DNA of 64,000 bases, taken from Shimia haliotis (GTDB lineage Bacteria; Pseudomonadota; Alphaproteobacteria; Rhodobacterales; Rhodobacteraceae). Every line of letters begins with the position of its first letter. The stretch's first letter is position 1. A program made the translations under genes and the position numbers. Of the stretch, positions 28,405 through 37,734 are shown piece by piece. Location: the NCBI RefSeq assembly GCF_900114415.1, contig NZ_FOSZ01000007.1:62001-126000 (forward strand). Direction: 5' to 3'. Under the pieces are notes generated by a model. That model was not told where the DNA came from and did not search any database. It saw only the letters and a list, made by a program, of their open reading frames with translations.

Positions 28405-28788
28405 TTACTTGGACACCCGTGCCGTGACCTCAATCTCGATCTTCATCGCAGCTTCCATCAGGTCCGCAATGATCATCGTTGCCGCTGGTTTCGCCGTGGC
28501 AAACACCTCACTCGTCACCGGCCAACATTTCTCAAAATCGCTTCCATCCGGCAGAATGTAGTTCACCCGCACCACGTCATCGAGGCTGCTCCCCGCATCC
28601 GAAAGCGCTTTGCCAATGGTGGCCAGAGTATTGCGGCACTGATCGACAACATCTTCCGGCAACTCCATAGTCTCATAGTCGTAACCCGTTGTTCCGGAGA
28701 CAAAAACCCAACCATCCGCCACCACAGCGCGGCTATATCCGATCTTTTCTTCAAACGGCGATCCGGTGGAAATGTGACGCACAGACAT
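28405..28788 (-). CDS. RidA family protein
   Basis: 127 residues: the RidA/YjgF fold with [63 protein letters not shown]. Canonical RidA hydrolyses reactive enamine/imine intermediates. The usual substrate-binding Arg near the C-terminus appears replaced ([12 protein letters not shown] retains one Arg), so the exact substrate is open. ATG 28788 is used because upstream codons run into an intergenic repeat. Confidence 0.88.
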   Translation of the reverse strand: MSVRHISTGSPFEEKIGYSRAVVADGWVFVSGTTGYDYETMELPEDVVDQCRNTLATIGKALSDAGSSLDDVVRVNYILPDGSDFEKCWPVTSEVFATAKPAATMIIADLMEAAMKIEIEVTARVSK

Positions 28789-28856
28789 CGGGGCTCCCTT
28801 CTCAAGTTGTCCTCGCGCACCCTTCCGCGCAACGCCAAAAAGGTCAACGCCCCAAC

Positions 28857-28915
28857 CTTCCTTTTGCCCAAAATACCTTGGGGTGAGCCGCGCAGCGGCG
28901 AGGGGCAAAGCCCCT
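28857..28915 (+). repeat. Dispersed structured intergenic element, copy 3
   Basis: In plus orientation: CTTCCTTTTGCCC (28857-28869), AAATACCTTGGGG (28871-28883), hairpin GCCGC/GCGGC, then hairpin GGGGC-AAA-GCCCC. It shares order and spacing with copies 1 and 4 although the hairpin arms differ in sequence. It lies between ridA and clpX. Confidence 0.72.
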
Positions 28916-28920
28916 GAAAC

Positions 28921-28951
28921 GAAAAAGGCGCCCCACAGGGACGCCCTTTCA
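28921..28951 (-). terminator. Intrinsic terminator of clpX
   Basis: On the minus strand a GC-rich stem of about 10 bp (AAAGGGCGTCCC with GGGGCGCCTTT, one bulge) runs into TTTTTCGTTT, 21 nt past the clpX stop. Confidence 0.75.
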
Positions 28952-28971
28952 AATCTCAATCGCGACCGAAA

Positions 28972-30237
28972 TCACCCCGCCTCAGCTGGCTCCTTGTCCG
29001 CATCACCATGGATCATCAACGGCGCCGCCGAGCTGGTCACGGCCTCTTCGTTCACCACAACCTCGGTCACGCTGTCCATGCCCGGAAGCTCAAACATCGT
29101 GTCCAGCAGGATGTCTTCCAAAATAGACCGCAGACCACGCGCACCGGTCTTACGCTCAATCGCCCGCTTGGCAATCGCGCTCAGCGCGTCGTCGGTAAAG
29201 GTCAGCTGCGCGTCCTCAAGTTCGAACAGACGCCGATACTGTTTTACCAGAGCGTTCTTCGGCGCAGTCAGGATGGTGACCAGCGCGTCCTCATCCAAAT
29301 CTTCCAGCGTTGCCAGAACCGGCAGTCGGCCGACAAATTCAGGGATCAAACCGAATTTCAACAGATCTTCCGGCTCCAGGTCCTGGAAAATCTCGCCAAC
29401 GCCCCGCTCGTCGTTATCACGTACATCCGCGCCAAAGCCCATCGCCGAGCCCTTGCCACGCTGCGCGATGATACGGTCCAGACCTGCAAAGGCCCCGCCG
29501 CAAATGAACAGGATATTGGTGGTGTCCACCTGCAGGAATTCCTGCTGCGGATGCTTGCGCCCACCTTGTGGTGGCACGGAGGCAACGGTGCCTTCCATCA
29601 GCTTCAACAGCGCCTGCTGCACGCCTTCGCCCGACACGTCACGGGTGATTGACGGGTTCTCGGACTTGCGGGTGATCTTGTCGACCTCGTCGATATAAAC
29701 GATGCCGCGCTGCGCGCGTTCCACGTTGTATTCCGACGCCTGCAAAAGCTTGAGAATGATGTTCTCAACATCCTCGCCCACATATCCGGCTTCGGTCAGC
29801 GTAGTTGCATCCGCCATGGTGAACGGCACATCCAAGATTCGCGCCAGCGTCTGCGCCAGCAGCGTCTTGCCGCAGCCCGTTGGGCCGATCAGCAGAATGT
29901 TGGATTTTGCCAGTTCAATATCGCCGGATTTGGCTGCGTGGTTCAGACGTTTATAGTGGTTGTGTACCGCAACCGACAGAACCCGCTTGGCCATAGCTTG
30001 ACCGATCACATAATCGTCAAGCACATCGCAAATCTCGCGCGGAGCCGGAACCCCTTCAGAAGACTTCAGTCCGCTCGCTTTGGTCTCTTCGCGGATGATA
30101 TCCATGCAAAGCTCGACACATTCATCACAAATGAACACCGTCGGCCCCGCAATCAGCTTGCGCACCTCGTGCTGGCTCTTGCCGCAAAAGCTGCAATAAA
30201 GCGTATTCTTGCTGTCGGAGCCGGACGTATTCGACAT
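28972..30237 (-). CDS. clpX: ATP-dependent Clp protease ATP-binding subunit ClpX
   Basis: 421 residues. The N-terminal zinc-binding domain has C15, C18, C37 and C40. The AAA+ domain has Walker A GPTGCGKT at 117-124 and the ClpX signature loops. It unfolds tagged proteins for ClpP, including cell-cycle regulators in alphaproteobacteria. It sits downstream of clpP in the same direction with a 135-nt gap that may hold its own promoter. Confidence 0.98.
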   Translation of the reverse strand: MSNTSGSDSKNTLYCSFCGKSQHEVRKLIAGPTVFICDECVELCMDIIREETKASGLKSSEGVPAPREICDVLDDYVIGQAMAKRVLSVAVHNHYKRLNHAAKSGDIELAKSNILLIGPTGCGKTLLAQTLARILDVPFTMADATTLTEAGYVGEDVENIILKLLQASEYNVERAQRGIVYIDEVDKITRKSENPSITRDVSGEGVQQALLKLMEGTVASVPPQGGRKHPQQEFLQVDTTNILFICGGAFAGLDRIIAQRGKGSAMGFGADVRDNDERGVGEIFQDLEPEDLLKFGLIPEFVGRLPVLATLEDLDEDALVTILTAPKNALVKQYRRLFELEDAQLTFTDDALSAIAKRAIERKTGARGLRSILEDILLDTMFELPGMDSVTEVVVNEEAVTSSAAPLMIHGDADKEPAEAG

Positions 30238-30372
30238 GTCTTCCCTTTCAGGCCTGCTACCTGTCCCACCAATGGGACAACCCGCGTTTCCATAAGCTTA
30301 AGTCAGCCACGAAACGGGTACAATGCGAAAGTGCCCGTCAAGGTTTACGACGCAACGGGCACTTTCAAAATC

Positions 30373-31005
30373 TTAGCTTTCTTCGTCGTCACCCTTGGCG
30401 CGGTTCTCGACGATTTCATCAATCAGACCCCAGTCTTTAGCCTCTTCGGGGCTCATAAAGTTGTCGCGCTCAAGGCCCTGTTCCACCTCTTCATAGGTGC
30501 GGCCGGTGTGCTTGACGTAGATCTCGTTGAGGCGCTTCTTCAGCTTCAGCGTCTCTTCAGCGTGGATCATGATATCCGTCGCCTGACCCTGATACCCACC
30601 GGACGGCTGGTGCACCATCACGCGGGAGTTCGGCAAAGAGAAACGCATGCCAGCTTCGCCGGCAGTCAACAGCAGCGAGCCCATCGAGGCCGCCTGACCA
30701 ATTACCAGCGTGCTCACCTTCGGCTTGATGTACTGCATGGTGTCATAGATCGACAGACCGGAGGTCACAACGCCACCAGGGCTGTTGATGTACATGCTGA
30801 TTTCTTTGGACGGGTTTTCCGCCTCAAGGTGCAAAAGCTGCGCCACGATCAGGGATGACATGCCGTCATGTACCGGACCGTTGAGGAAAATGATGCGCTC
30901 TTTCAGGAGGCGCGAGAAAATGTCGTAAGCGCGTTCGCCACGGCTGGTCTGTTCCACCACCATGGGCACGAGGGTGTTCATATAGGTCTCAAACGGATCG
31001 TTCAT
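30373..31005 (-). CDS. clpP: ATP-dependent Clp protease proteolytic subunit
   Basis: 210 residues. The catalytic Ser107 (GQAASMGS) and His132 (VMVHQPSGG) are present, and the protein has standard length. It forms the tetradecameric serine-protease chamber fed by ClpX or ClpA. A nested inverted repeat occupies the upstream leader (about 31031-31100). Confidence 0.98.
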   Translation of the reverse strand: MNDPFETYMNTLVPMVVEQTSRGERAYDIFSRLLKERIIFLNGPVHDGMSSLIVAQLLHLEAENPSKEISMYINSPGGVVTSGLSIYDTMQYIKPKVSTLVIGQAASMGSLLLTAGEAGMRFSLPNSRVMVHQPSGGYQGQATDIMIHAEETLKLKKRLNEIYVKHTGRTYEEVEQGLERDNFMSPEEAKDWGLIDEIVENRAKGDDEES

Positions 31006-31311
31006 AATCGCCTGCCTGTTGTCGCTTTGGTTGCAGCTATCCGGTTCCGCGCACGAAACCTCTCCCCCAGAGTCTTAGTGGTGGGTACTGGGGGCTGCAA
31101 GGCCACCTAAGAGTTTTTACGTTAAGGCCGGGTAAACCATGCGAGAGCACGTGCGGGTATCCAACCTGATCGGGCTTGGATGTGGCATTTGTGCGCCACA
31201 TCGATATTTGACGCGGCAACCGAAGCCCTCCTGTTCCACCCTGTCACAAGAATTGACCTTTAGCTTACAAACTCCGCATGCCAATCTGCGCATGACTTTA
31301 AGGAGATCTTC
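31006..31311. other. Divergent clpP / glycosylase intergenic region
   Basis: 306 nt without a gene I can support. It contains a nested inverted repeat upstream of clpP: outer arms TTGCAGC (31031-31037) and GCTGCAA (31094-31100), inner arms CCCCCAG (31064-31070) and CTGGGGG (31088-31094). The plus-strand side ends with a strong Shine-Dalgarno sequence (AAGGAGA) for the glycosylase gene. No convincing sigma-70 promoter was found by eye. Confidence 0.5.
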
Positions 31312-31974
31312 ATGCGCACCTTCGACGACCTCTTCGCCATCTCCGCCGAGCGCAAAGGCGGCCCTAACGCGCTCGAAGCCATGCTCGACAAACCCAAAAC
31401 GGCAGAACAACTCGCGCAAATCCCCGAGGACCGCTGGCTCGCGCAATTCACCAAGGGCGTCTTTCAGGCCGGCTTCAACTGGAAGGTCATCGAAAACAAA
31501 TGGGACGGGTTCGAAGCCGCCTTTCACGGTTTTGATGTCGACCGCTGCGCTTTCATGCATGACGAGGACATGGACAGCCTAATGTCCAACAAGGACATCG
31601 TGCGAAATGGCCCGAAAATCCGCACGGTGATGGACAACGCCCACTTCCTGCAAAGCCTGCGCGAGAGTGGCGGCGCGGGCGTCGTGCTCGGCGGCTGGGC
31701 CAGCACCGATTACGTGAACCAACTGGAGTTCATGAAAAAAGGCGGCTCCCGCATTGGCGGCGCCACCGGTCAGTATTCCCTACGGTTCCTTGGCAAAGAC
31801 AGCTTCATCCTGTCCCGCGACGTGGTCGCCCGCTTGATCGCTGAGGGTGTGATCGACAAACAGCCGACCTCCAAGGGCGCGATGAAAAAAGTCCAAGCGG
31901 CCTTCAACACCTGGATGGATCAATCCGGCCGATCACTGACCGAAATCAGCCGCGTCCTTGCCATGAGCGTCTAG
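31312..31974 (+). CDS. DNA-3-methyladenine glycosylase I family protein (divergent)
   Basis: 220 residues. The segment FTKGVFQAGFNWKVIENKWDGFEAAFHGFDVDRCAFMHDEDMDSLMSNKDIVRNGPKIRTVMDNAHFL resembles the Tag helix-hairpin core. The N-terminal Cys and the His/Cys pair that bind zinc in E. coli Tag are not seen, so this is a divergent member and alkylated-base excision is inferred. AAGGAG lies 9 nt before the ATG. Its 3' end overlaps the convergent cytochrome gene by 4 nt. Confidence 0.75.
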   Translation: MRTFDDLFAISAERKGGPNALEAMLDKPKTAEQLAQIPEDRWLAQFTKGVFQAGFNWKVIENKWDGFEAAFHGFDVDRCAFMHDEDMDSLMSNKDIVRNGPKIRTVMDNAHFLQSLRESGGAGVVLGGWASTDYVNQLEFMKKGGSRIGGATGQYSLRFLGKDSFILSRDVVARLIAEGVIDKQPTSKGAMKKVQAAFNTWMDQSGRSLTEISRVLAMSV

Positions 31975-32375
31975 CGCTGGATGCTCGCCAGATAAGCCAA
32001 CAGCGCCGCCAAAGGCCGCGGCGTCGGCGTAAACACCCCGTCACCGGTTTCTACCGGCACCAAATCGCCTTCCAAGAGCGCCCCGAATTCCGGCATTTCT
32101 GCCCCCTCGACCGGCCCTCTCTGGTACCCATCGATCTGGCTTAGAACCGCCGCAACAGGAAAAGCCCCTCCTGCATTTCTGGAAATCACCGTCAAATCCG
32201 TTGGTTTCGGTCGCATCCCCTTGGCAAGCACCCCGTCACCGCGCCCACTCGCTCCATGACATTGCGCGCAGTTTTCAACAAACAGGGCTTCGCCTTCCGG
32301 CGCCTCCGGCATTTCCGGCTCGGCACAGGCCGCCGCCACTGTGCACAACGCAGTCACTGTGATCCAACGTTTCAT
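31971..32375 (-). CDS. Lipoprotein-type class I cytochrome c (third of three)
   Basis: 134 residues. The signal sequence ends TVAAAC, a plausible lipobox. One heme-binding CAQCH is followed by HGASGRGDG, and an axial-ligand Met candidate lies in EMPEF. It is 30-40 percent similar by eye to the two upstream cytochromes, so the three look like tandem duplicates. It probably shuttles electrons at the periplasmic face of the membrane; the partner is unknown. It overlaps the middle cytochrome gene by 4 nt (ATGA). Confidence 0.85.
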   Translation of the reverse strand: MKRWITVTALCTVAAACAEPEMPEAPEGEALFVENCAQCHGASGRGDGVLAKGMRPKPTDLTVISRNAGGAFPVAAVLSQIDGYQRGPVEGAEMPEFGALLEGDLVPVETGDGVFTPTPRPLAALLAYLASIQR

Positions 32376-32767
32376 TGCTGCACCCGCTTCAAAAATGCGA
32401 CCAGATCTGACACCGGCTTTGATGTCATGATCGGCTGCCCGGACGCTGTTTTCATCGTCACATCCATCCCTTCGAAAAAATCGCCGTAAACTGGCATCGG
32501 ACTGCCATGGCTTACCAAAGGATCGCGCCCGTCAATGCGCTTGATCACCCTCACCAGCGGGAATTCTCCGCCGTTGCCAATTGTCAATTTCCGCAAATCC
32601 CCTGGTTTGACCAGCATTGCCCCCGCCATCGGCCCGTTTCCATCCACATCGATTCCATGACAGGTCGCGCAATGATCCAGATAAATCGCGGCCCCCTCTT
32701 CGATGTCCTCCGCAAAACAACCTCCGGCCAGCGTCATGGCCACCAGCGCTCCTGCAAACCTCCTCAT
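32372..32767 (-). CDS. Class I cytochrome c (second of three)
   Basis: 131 residues with N-terminal export signal MRRFAGALVAMTLAGGC, which may be a lipobox or a plain signal peptide. One CATCH heme site; the likely axial Met is in SPMPVYG. The block DLRKLTIGNGGEFPLVRVIKRIDGRDP aligns with equivalent blocks of the neighbours. It is 10 nt downstream of the first cytochrome gene. Confidence 0.84.
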   Translation of the reverse strand: MRRFAGALVAMTLAGGCFAEDIEEGAAIYLDHCATCHGIDVDGNGPMAGAMLVKPGDLRKLTIGNGGEFPLVRVIKRIDGRDPLVSHGSPMPVYGDFFEGMDVTMKTASGQPIMTSKPVSDLVAFLKRVQQ

Positions 32768-32777
32768 GCCGTCCTCC

Positions 32778-33128
32778 TCACTTCTGTAAGCTCTCGATAT
32801 AGTCGACCAGCGGCTCGATCCGGAACGCCTTGCCCTCCAGCGTCACAGCAAACTCCGGCATAGCGCCGCTGAAATGATCCCCCCGCCCGTGACCTTCGAT
32901 AATGTTCGTCACATAAAGCGTGGGAAACTCTCCACCATTGTTGCGCGTCAGCACGGTCAGGTCCGGCGGTACGCTCAAAAACTTATCCGCAAACGGTCCA
33001 TCCCCCAGCCCGCCTGTCCCGTGGCAGACCGCGCAATTCTCGTCGAAAACCGTCTTGCCCGTCGGAAACCCTGCTCCGCAAGCCACTACAAGCGCCGGCA
33101 AACAAAGCCAGCCCGCTGTCCGCCACAT
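32778..33128 (-). CDS. Lipoprotein-type class I cytochrome c (first of three)
   Basis: 116 residues. The signal ends LVVAC, a good lipobox, so the protein is probably anchored by lipid. Heme site CAVCH, followed by HGTGGLGDG, and axial Met in AMPEF. ATG 33128 is chosen because it begins the signal; the upstream part of this frame (to 33287) covers the regulatory region. It is the first gene of the cytochrome operon, and an FNR-like dyad lies 59-72 nt upstream. Confidence 0.85.
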   Translation of the reverse strand: MWRTAGWLCLPALVVACGAGFPTGKTVFDENCAVCHGTGGLGDGPFADKFLSVPPDLTVLTRNNGGEFPTLYVTNIIEGHGRGDHFSGAMPEFAVTLEGKAFRIEPLVDYIESLQK

Positions 33129-33186
33129 GCGCGTCGTCCTCCCTGTATCTCCAAAGCAAACATGCCACCCAAATGACACCGGTGCC

Positions 33187-33200
33187 TTGATCCGGATCAT
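33187..33200. promoter_or_regulatory. FNR/FnrL-like dyad upstream of the cytochrome operon
   Basis: TTGAT-CCGG-ATCAT matches TTGAT-N4-ATCAA at nine of ten positions. Its centre is 65 nt upstream of the first cytochrome ATG, a distance suited to activation on the minus strand. The divergent thioesterase starts 60 nt away on the other side. Low-oxygen control of the cytochromes is inferred. Confidence 0.55.
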
Positions 33201-33260
33201 ATCGCGTGACATCGCAGAGGGGTGTCGGCACTCTTGAGGCGAAACTACCGGAGACACGCC

Positions 33261-33671
33261 ATGCCCCTGACACCCACCGACGCCCAAGCCTTTCTGCCCA
33301 AGGGGTTTGCACCTTGGGTGCGCGCGCTAGACCTGACAATCTCGGAAATCTCAGCCACCGGCGCGTCACTGACCATGCCGATCACTGACGACATTGCGCG
33401 TATGGGCGGGATTGTCTCAGGACAGGCTCTCGCTGCCTTGGCGGACACTGCGATGGTTTTTGCGTGCTTCGGTCACATGGACGGGTTTCACCCCGTCGCA
33501 ACAACAAATTTGGATACGCAATTCCTGCGTCCGGGAACCGGTGATCTGATCCGTTGTGATGCGGAAATCGTGCGGGCAGGCAAGGCGCTGATTTTTGCGC
33601 GTGCTACCTTGACGGCTCTGCCTTCGGACAAGCCGGTGGCCACGGCTACGGCGACATTTTACGTTCCCTGA
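33261..33671 (+). CDS. PaaI-type hotdog thioesterase
   Basis: 136 residues of hotdog fold: helix-containing GGIVSGQALAALADTAMVFACFGHMDGFHPVATTNLDTQFLRPGTGDLI. The family hydrolyses acyl- or aryl-CoA thioesters; the substrate is unknown. ATG 33261 has GGAGA 8 nt upstream. The 3' end overlaps the convergent GST-family gene by 13 nt. Confidence 0.88.
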   Translation: MPLTPTDAQAFLPKGFAPWVRALDLTISEISATGASLTMPITDDIARMGGIVSGQALAALADTAMVFACFGHMDGFHPVATTNLDTQFLRPGTGDLIRCDAEIVRAGKALIFARATLTALPSDKPVATATATFYVP

Positions 33672-34678
33672 GCCGCCAGATTTGGGTGCAAATACGCCTC
33701 GGGATAAGGCATCGGATGAAGTGGCCCTAAAGGCACAACACCGTTCCACGACCGTCCGAAGTATCCCTGCCGGCAATGGAGGAGCGATCCGGCTGACGAC
33801 ACGCCGTCGAGCGCATAGACGCGGCACAGCCAACGCCATAAAAACGGATAATCCAAAACCCGCGCGCCATTGAGCTTCATCCGCACGGCGTAAACCGGAT
33901 CATGCCGATAAAGGGTCGGGAACAGACGCAAATCAGCCTCCGTGAACTGCACTCCGGTCAAGAACGGCCGCCCGTCCGAAAGCAACGTCTCCAAGACATC
34001 AAATGTTTCGAAATAGGCTTCGAATGCTCTGGCATAGACCGCCTGATCAGCGGAAAAACCCGCCTTATACGCGCCGTTGTTGATCGCCACGTAGATCCGC
34101 TCATTCAGCGACTCGATCTCGGATTCCACCTCTCGTGGCACCAAATTCACCTCGGCCGCAGAAGCGCTCCCCAAGGCCGTCGCATGGCGATTCAGCATGC
34201 GCAATATCTCGGCACTTTCGTTGTTCACGATCCGGCCCGCAATCTTGTCATACAGGATCGGCACGGATTGTTCGTCAGAGCCTTCGCGGCGATAAATATC
34301 TTTGGCAAGCCGCAGGGAAAACCCCGTGCCGGTGTCTTCTGTACACTCCGGCAACGGCGCTCCGGTCAAGGACGCACGCCGCTGCGGATTGAACTCCCAC
34401 AGATTGGGCCCAGCCGGATCTTCCTCACCGGTGCGGTTGGGAAAGGCCACGTCCATCGAAATGCTGTGCTGCAAACCGAGAACCGCTCGCGTCAGCGTCA
34501 CCCGATGGCACCACGGACAATTCAACGCCACAAACAAATGATACCGCCCGGGTTCGGGCGGAAAATCAGGATCACCGATCGCATGGCGGAACCCGCTCAG
34601 CCCGCGCACAAACTCACCTTTGGCCCGCCGCGCTGCCGCCTGCGTCTGATCTTCCTGAACTGATTTGTCTCGGGTCAT
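33659..34678 (-). CDS. Glutathionyl-hydroquinone reductase / Ecm4-type glutathione transferase
   Basis: 339 residues, the usual size of this family. The N-terminal thioredoxin fold has FVALNCPWCHRVTLTRAVLGL, with catalytic Cys in CPWCH (CPWAH in many homologues), and the mid-region SVPILYDKIAGRIVNNESAEILRML is typical. It reduces glutathionylated quinones or similar conjugates in the cytosol. Single gene between the thioesterase and lolD. Confidence 0.88.
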   Translation of the reverse strand: MTRDKSVQEDQTQAAARRAKGEFVRGLSGFRHAIGDPDFPPEPGRYHLFVALNCPWCHRVTLTRAVLGLQHSISMDVAFPNRTGEEDPAGPNLWEFNPQRRASLTGAPLPECTEDTGTGFSLRLAKDIYRREGSDEQSVPILYDKIAGRIVNNESAEILRMLNRHATALGSASAAEVNLVPREVESEIESLNERIYVAINNGAYKAGFSADQAVYARAFEAYFETFDVLETLLSDGRPFLTGVQFTEADLRLFPTLYRHDPVYAVRMKLNGARVLDYPFLWRWLCRVYALDGVSSAGSLLHCRQGYFGRSWNGVVPLGPLHPMPYPEAYLHPNLAAQGT

Positions 34679-34738
34679 GCCTCAAGGTTTTCACGTCGTC
34701 CCACCCAACGCAATCCTCGCGGACCGCAGGGTCTCTGT

Positions 34739-35422
34739 TCAGCCCTGCACCAAAACTCCGTCTTCAAGACGCACCACGCGGTCCATCCGCGCCGCCAATT
34801 CCATGTTATGGGTCGCCACCAACGCCGACAGACCGGTGCCGCGCACCAGTTCCATCAAGGCATCAAACACCTGATCAGACGTCGCAGGGTCAAGGTTCCC
34901 CGTCGGCTCATCCGCCAACATCACCCGCGGGGCATTTGCCAGAGCCCGACAAAATGCCACCCGTTGCTGCTCACCGCCCGACAAGGCCGCAGGACGATGA
35001 TCAGCCCGATGATCCACACCTACCCGTGCCAGCAATTCCAATCCCCGCGCCTCCGCAGCCGCTTTGCCGACCCCATTGGCCATCTGAGGCAACGCAATGT
35101 TTTCCAGCGCGGTAAATTCCGGCAGCAGATGGTGAAACTGATATACAAACCCTACGTCATTGCGCCGCGCATTCGTGCGCCGCCGATCCGACCGCCCACT
35201 CAACACATCGCCGCCAATCGCAACCTCTCCCGCGTCTGGCGCGTCCAGAAGTCCGGCAATATGCAACAGGGTTGATTTGCCTGCGCCTGAAGGTGCCACA
35301 AGGGCCACCATCTCACCTTTGGACAGGCTTAGGTCCACCCCGCGCAGCACATGCACTTCGTTGGCCAGGCCCTTGTTATAAAACTTCTCCACGCCATTCA
35401 GACGCATCACCACCTCATTCAT
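34739..35422 (-). CDS. lolD: Lipoprotein-releasing ABC transporter ATPase
   Basis: 227 residues. Walker [19 protein letters not shown], signature [19 protein letters not shown] and Walker [13 protein letters not shown] are intact. It powers the extraction of lipoproteins from the inner membrane to LolA. It overlaps the permease gene by 8 nt. Confidence 0.96.
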   Translation of the reverse strand: MNEVVMRLNGVEKFYNKGLANEVHVLRGVDLSLSKGEMVALVAPSGAGKSTLLHIAGLLDAPDAGEVAIGGDVLSGRSDRRRTNARRNDVGFVYQFHHLLPEFTALENIALPQMANGVGKAAAEARGLELLARVGVDHRADHRPAALSGGEQQRVAFCRALANAPRVMLADEPTGNLDPATSDQVFDALMELVRGTGLSALVATHNMELAARMDRVVRLEDGVLVQG

Positions 35423-36704
35423 AGCGCAATGCCTCCACCGGATTCATCCGCGCTGCCCGCCGCGCTGGAAAAATCGTCACCACAAATGACAGTCCCAAGG
35501 ACAATGCCATCGCGCTGATCACATCTCCGGCCTCAAGCTTTGCCGGCAAATTATAGATTCCGCGGATCGATGGATCCCAAACGCCCCCGCCCATCATCAC
35601 ATTCACAAAAGAAAAAATCGGATCGATGTAGATGGCAAAGAGGCAGCCGAATACGACCCCCAAAAGAGTGCCCAGCGTCCCCGTAAAGGCACCGCAGATA
35701 AAGAACACCCGCAAAACCGAGCCTTCCGTAAGCCCGACAGTGCGCAAAATCCCGATGTCCCGCCCCTTGTTTTTGACCAGCATGATTAACCCCGAAACGA
35801 TGTTCATCGCCGCAATGAGAACAAGAATGGACAGGATGATGAACATCACATTGTCCTCAACTTCCAGCGCGCGCAAAAAACCGCCCGAGGCATCTTTCCA
35901 CGTCCACACCAGCGCCCGATCCCCGCCGGCCTTCATCAACGGCACAAGCATTTTCTCCACGTCTTCAGGCGCGGTGATCATCACCTCGATCTCGTCCGCC
36001 ACCCCTTCGCGGTTAAAAAAGCGCTGCGCCTCATCAAACGGCAGATAGACCCGTGTGCGATCAATGTCATAGCGTCCGGCGCTGAAGATATAGACCACTT
36101 CATAGGCGTTGATACGCGGCGACGTGCCAAAAGCTGTTTTCACGCCATTCGGAGAGATGATCTTGATCTTGTCGCCAACCATCACGCCCAGCTCACGCGC
36201 CACGCCCGAGCCGACTGCGATGCCTTCATCAAACCGTGCGATATCGCCCTGCCCTGTGGCCGGATCGGCAATGCGCGGCAACTCTGCAAGGTTCTCGGCC
36301 CGAATGCCAAAAACCTCAACGCCTGCGTTGCGGTCGCGCATGTTGGCCATGACCTGCCCCTTGACCAAAGGTGCCGCCCGCGTGACGCCCTCCACCCCAC
36401 GTAAGTTTTCTGCCATCGTTTCAAAATCGTGGATGCTGCGATCGATGCGACCGGTCACTTCGTTGACTTCGCCGGTCTGGTAAACCGTCACATGCGCATT
36501 CGCGCCCAAAATGGTATCGACAAACTCGGCCCGAAATCCGGCACGTACAGCCAGTGTTGCAATCAATGCGAACACCGCAAGCGTGATGCCGATCAAGCTG
36601 ATCCAGGTCATCGTGCTGACCCCGCCTTCGGCTTTGCGCGCGCGCAAATACCGCCATGCGATCATCCATTCAAACCGTGAAAACGGCGCTGTTGTGCCTG
36701 CCAT
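35415..36704 (-). CDS. lolC: Lipoprotein-releasing ABC transporter permease (LolC/LolE type)
   Basis: 429 residues with one N-terminal helix ([24 protein letters not shown]), a large periplasmic domain (about 50-275) and three C-terminal helices of the FtsX fold. Alphaproteobacteria carry a single LolC/E-like permease. It forms the LolCDE-type complex with the overlapping lolD. It lies downstream of proS in many relatives; here four small genes intervene. Confidence 0.94.
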   Translation of the reverse strand: MAGTTAPFSRFEWMIAWRYLRARKAEGGVSTMTWISLIGITLAVFALIATLAVRAGFRAEFVDTILGANAHVTVYQTGEVNEVTGRIDRSIHDFETMAENLRGVEGVTRAAPLVKGQVMANMRDRNAGVEVFGIRAENLAELPRIADPATGQGDIARFDEGIAVGSGVARELGVMVGDKIKIISPNGVKTAFGTSPRINAYEVVYIFSAGRYDIDRTRVYLPFDEAQRFFNREGVADEIEVMITAPEDVEKMLVPLMKAGGDRALVWTWKDASGGFLRALEVEDNVMFIILSILVLIAAMNIVSGLIMLVKNKGRDIGILRTVGLTEGSVLRVFFICGAFTGTLGTLLGVVFGCLFAIYIDPIFSFVNVMMGGGVWDPSIRGIYNLPAKLEAGDVISAMALSLGLSFVVTIFPARRAARMNPVEALRYE

Positions 36705-36764
36705 GACTGCTCCGGCTTTGTGTTTTCTCAGCTATACACGGGCATTGCCCAAAGGCCAATCGCC

Positions 36765-37256
36765 TCACACGCGCCGCTGCCGTCGAAAGGGCCAAGCCAT
36801 AAGCGCCAGAATTGCCGCGACAAGCCCGTATCCGCCGAGATACCCCGCACCGGCCGACACAGCGCCCGACACCGTCAGGGGCACAGCCGGCTTGAAATCA
36901 GCCCACGTGCCCTGCGCCGTTTCCAGATCTGCCATCCGGTGCGGCATCAACATCCTCTGCATTTCATCCGCGGCCTGAAGCGCGGCAAAATCGGCGCTTA
37001 ACCGTGCGTGTCGCGCGAACGCGCGTTGCATGTCCGACTGCCGTGCCTCCAGAAAATCCGAACCCTGCATTTGCGCCAACGCTTCCCCCTGCGTCAGGCC
37101 GGCATTCAACGCCGAGGCGTCAAAATCCTCCACCACCAACGATAACGCATCAAGCTGCCCCGCCATGCGCTGCACGTATTGCTGTGAATATTCCGGGTAT
37201 TGCGACAGCGCCGCCGCTCCGGCCAGCCCGCCAGCCATGGTCAATATCCGCAACAT
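36765..37256 (-). CDS. DUF2937-type membrane protein
   Basis: 163 residues: an N-terminal hydrophobic segment (LRILTMAGGLAGAAALSQYPEYSQQYVQRMAGQLDAL) and a C-terminal membrane helix (GAVSAGAGYLGGYGLVAAILALMAWPF) around a helical periplasmic or cytosolic middle. The opening PEYSQQYVQRMAGQLDAL is the DUF2937 hallmark. Function unknown. ATG 37256 is chosen where homology starts. Confidence 0.8.
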   Translation of the reverse strand: MLRILTMAGGLAGAAALSQYPEYSQQYVQRMAGQLDALSLVVEDFDASALNAGLTQGEALAQMQGSDFLEARQSDMQRAFARHARLSADFAALQAADEMQRMLMPHRMADLETAQGTWADFKPAVPLTVSGAVSAGAGYLGGYGLVAAILALMAWPFRRQRRV

Positions 37257-37287
37257 GCCTGCCTCAGTTTTTGTTTGTGCCAACCTA

Positions 37288-37656
37288 TCACCGAAGGCCG
37301 GCCGCGTCACCCAAACCCAAAGGACAGGCCTCCGCCAACCGCGTCGCCACAACAGACCGCAACTCGCCCAGCGCTGCCATTCGCGCGTCAATCTCCTCCA
37401 GTTTCTCACGCAACACGGCTTCTATCTCGCCTTGCGACATGCCTCCCCCCAGCCCGCGCAACAGCCCACCGATTTCCGCCAGTGAAAACCCAAGCCCCTG
37501 CGCCTGCCGGATCAGCCCCACAAGCGTCACCATCCCCTCCGGATAATCGCGATACCCGTTCTGATGCCGATCCGCCGCAATCAACCCTTCGCGTTCGTAA
37601 AACCGAAGAGCGTCGCGGCTCACTCCGGTCTTTTCGGCCAATTCTCCGATCCGCAC
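37288..37656 (-). CDS. MerR family transcriptional regulator (GTG start)
   Basis: 122 residues. The winged helix RIGELAEKTGVSRDALRFYEREGLI is at 2-30, followed by a coiled-coil dimer helix (about 75-110) with a single Cys (C114) near the C-terminus. The start is GTG at 37656 with AAGGAG 8 nt upstream; an in-frame ATG at 37689 falls within the operator region. It is divergent from a small membrane protein gene, and the 78-nt gap has a MerR-type promoter. The inducer is unknown. Confidence 0.88.
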   Translation of the reverse strand: MRIGELAEKTGVSRDALRFYEREGLIAADRHQNGYRDYPEGMVTLVGLIRQAQGLGFSLAEIGGLLRGLGGGMSQGEIEAVLREKLEEIDARMAALGELRSVVATRLAEACPLGLGDAAGLR

Positions 37657-37667
37657 GACAAATCTCC

Positions 37668-37699
37668 TTGACCCTAGACCTAACTCCAAGGTTTACACA
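37668..37699 (+). promoter_or_regulatory. MerR-type promoter with long spacer
   Basis: A -35 box TTGACC (37668-37673) and a -10-like TTACAC/TACACA (37693-37699) are separated by 19-20 bp, the long spacer seen in MerR-activated promoters. The spacer contains an imperfect dyad ACCCTAGAC / CTCCAAGGT, which resembles MerR-family operators. It points toward the membrane protein gene at 37735. Confidence 0.65.
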
Positions 37700-37734
37700 T
37701 TCCCGCATCCATAACAACGCAAAGGATGCGCACC

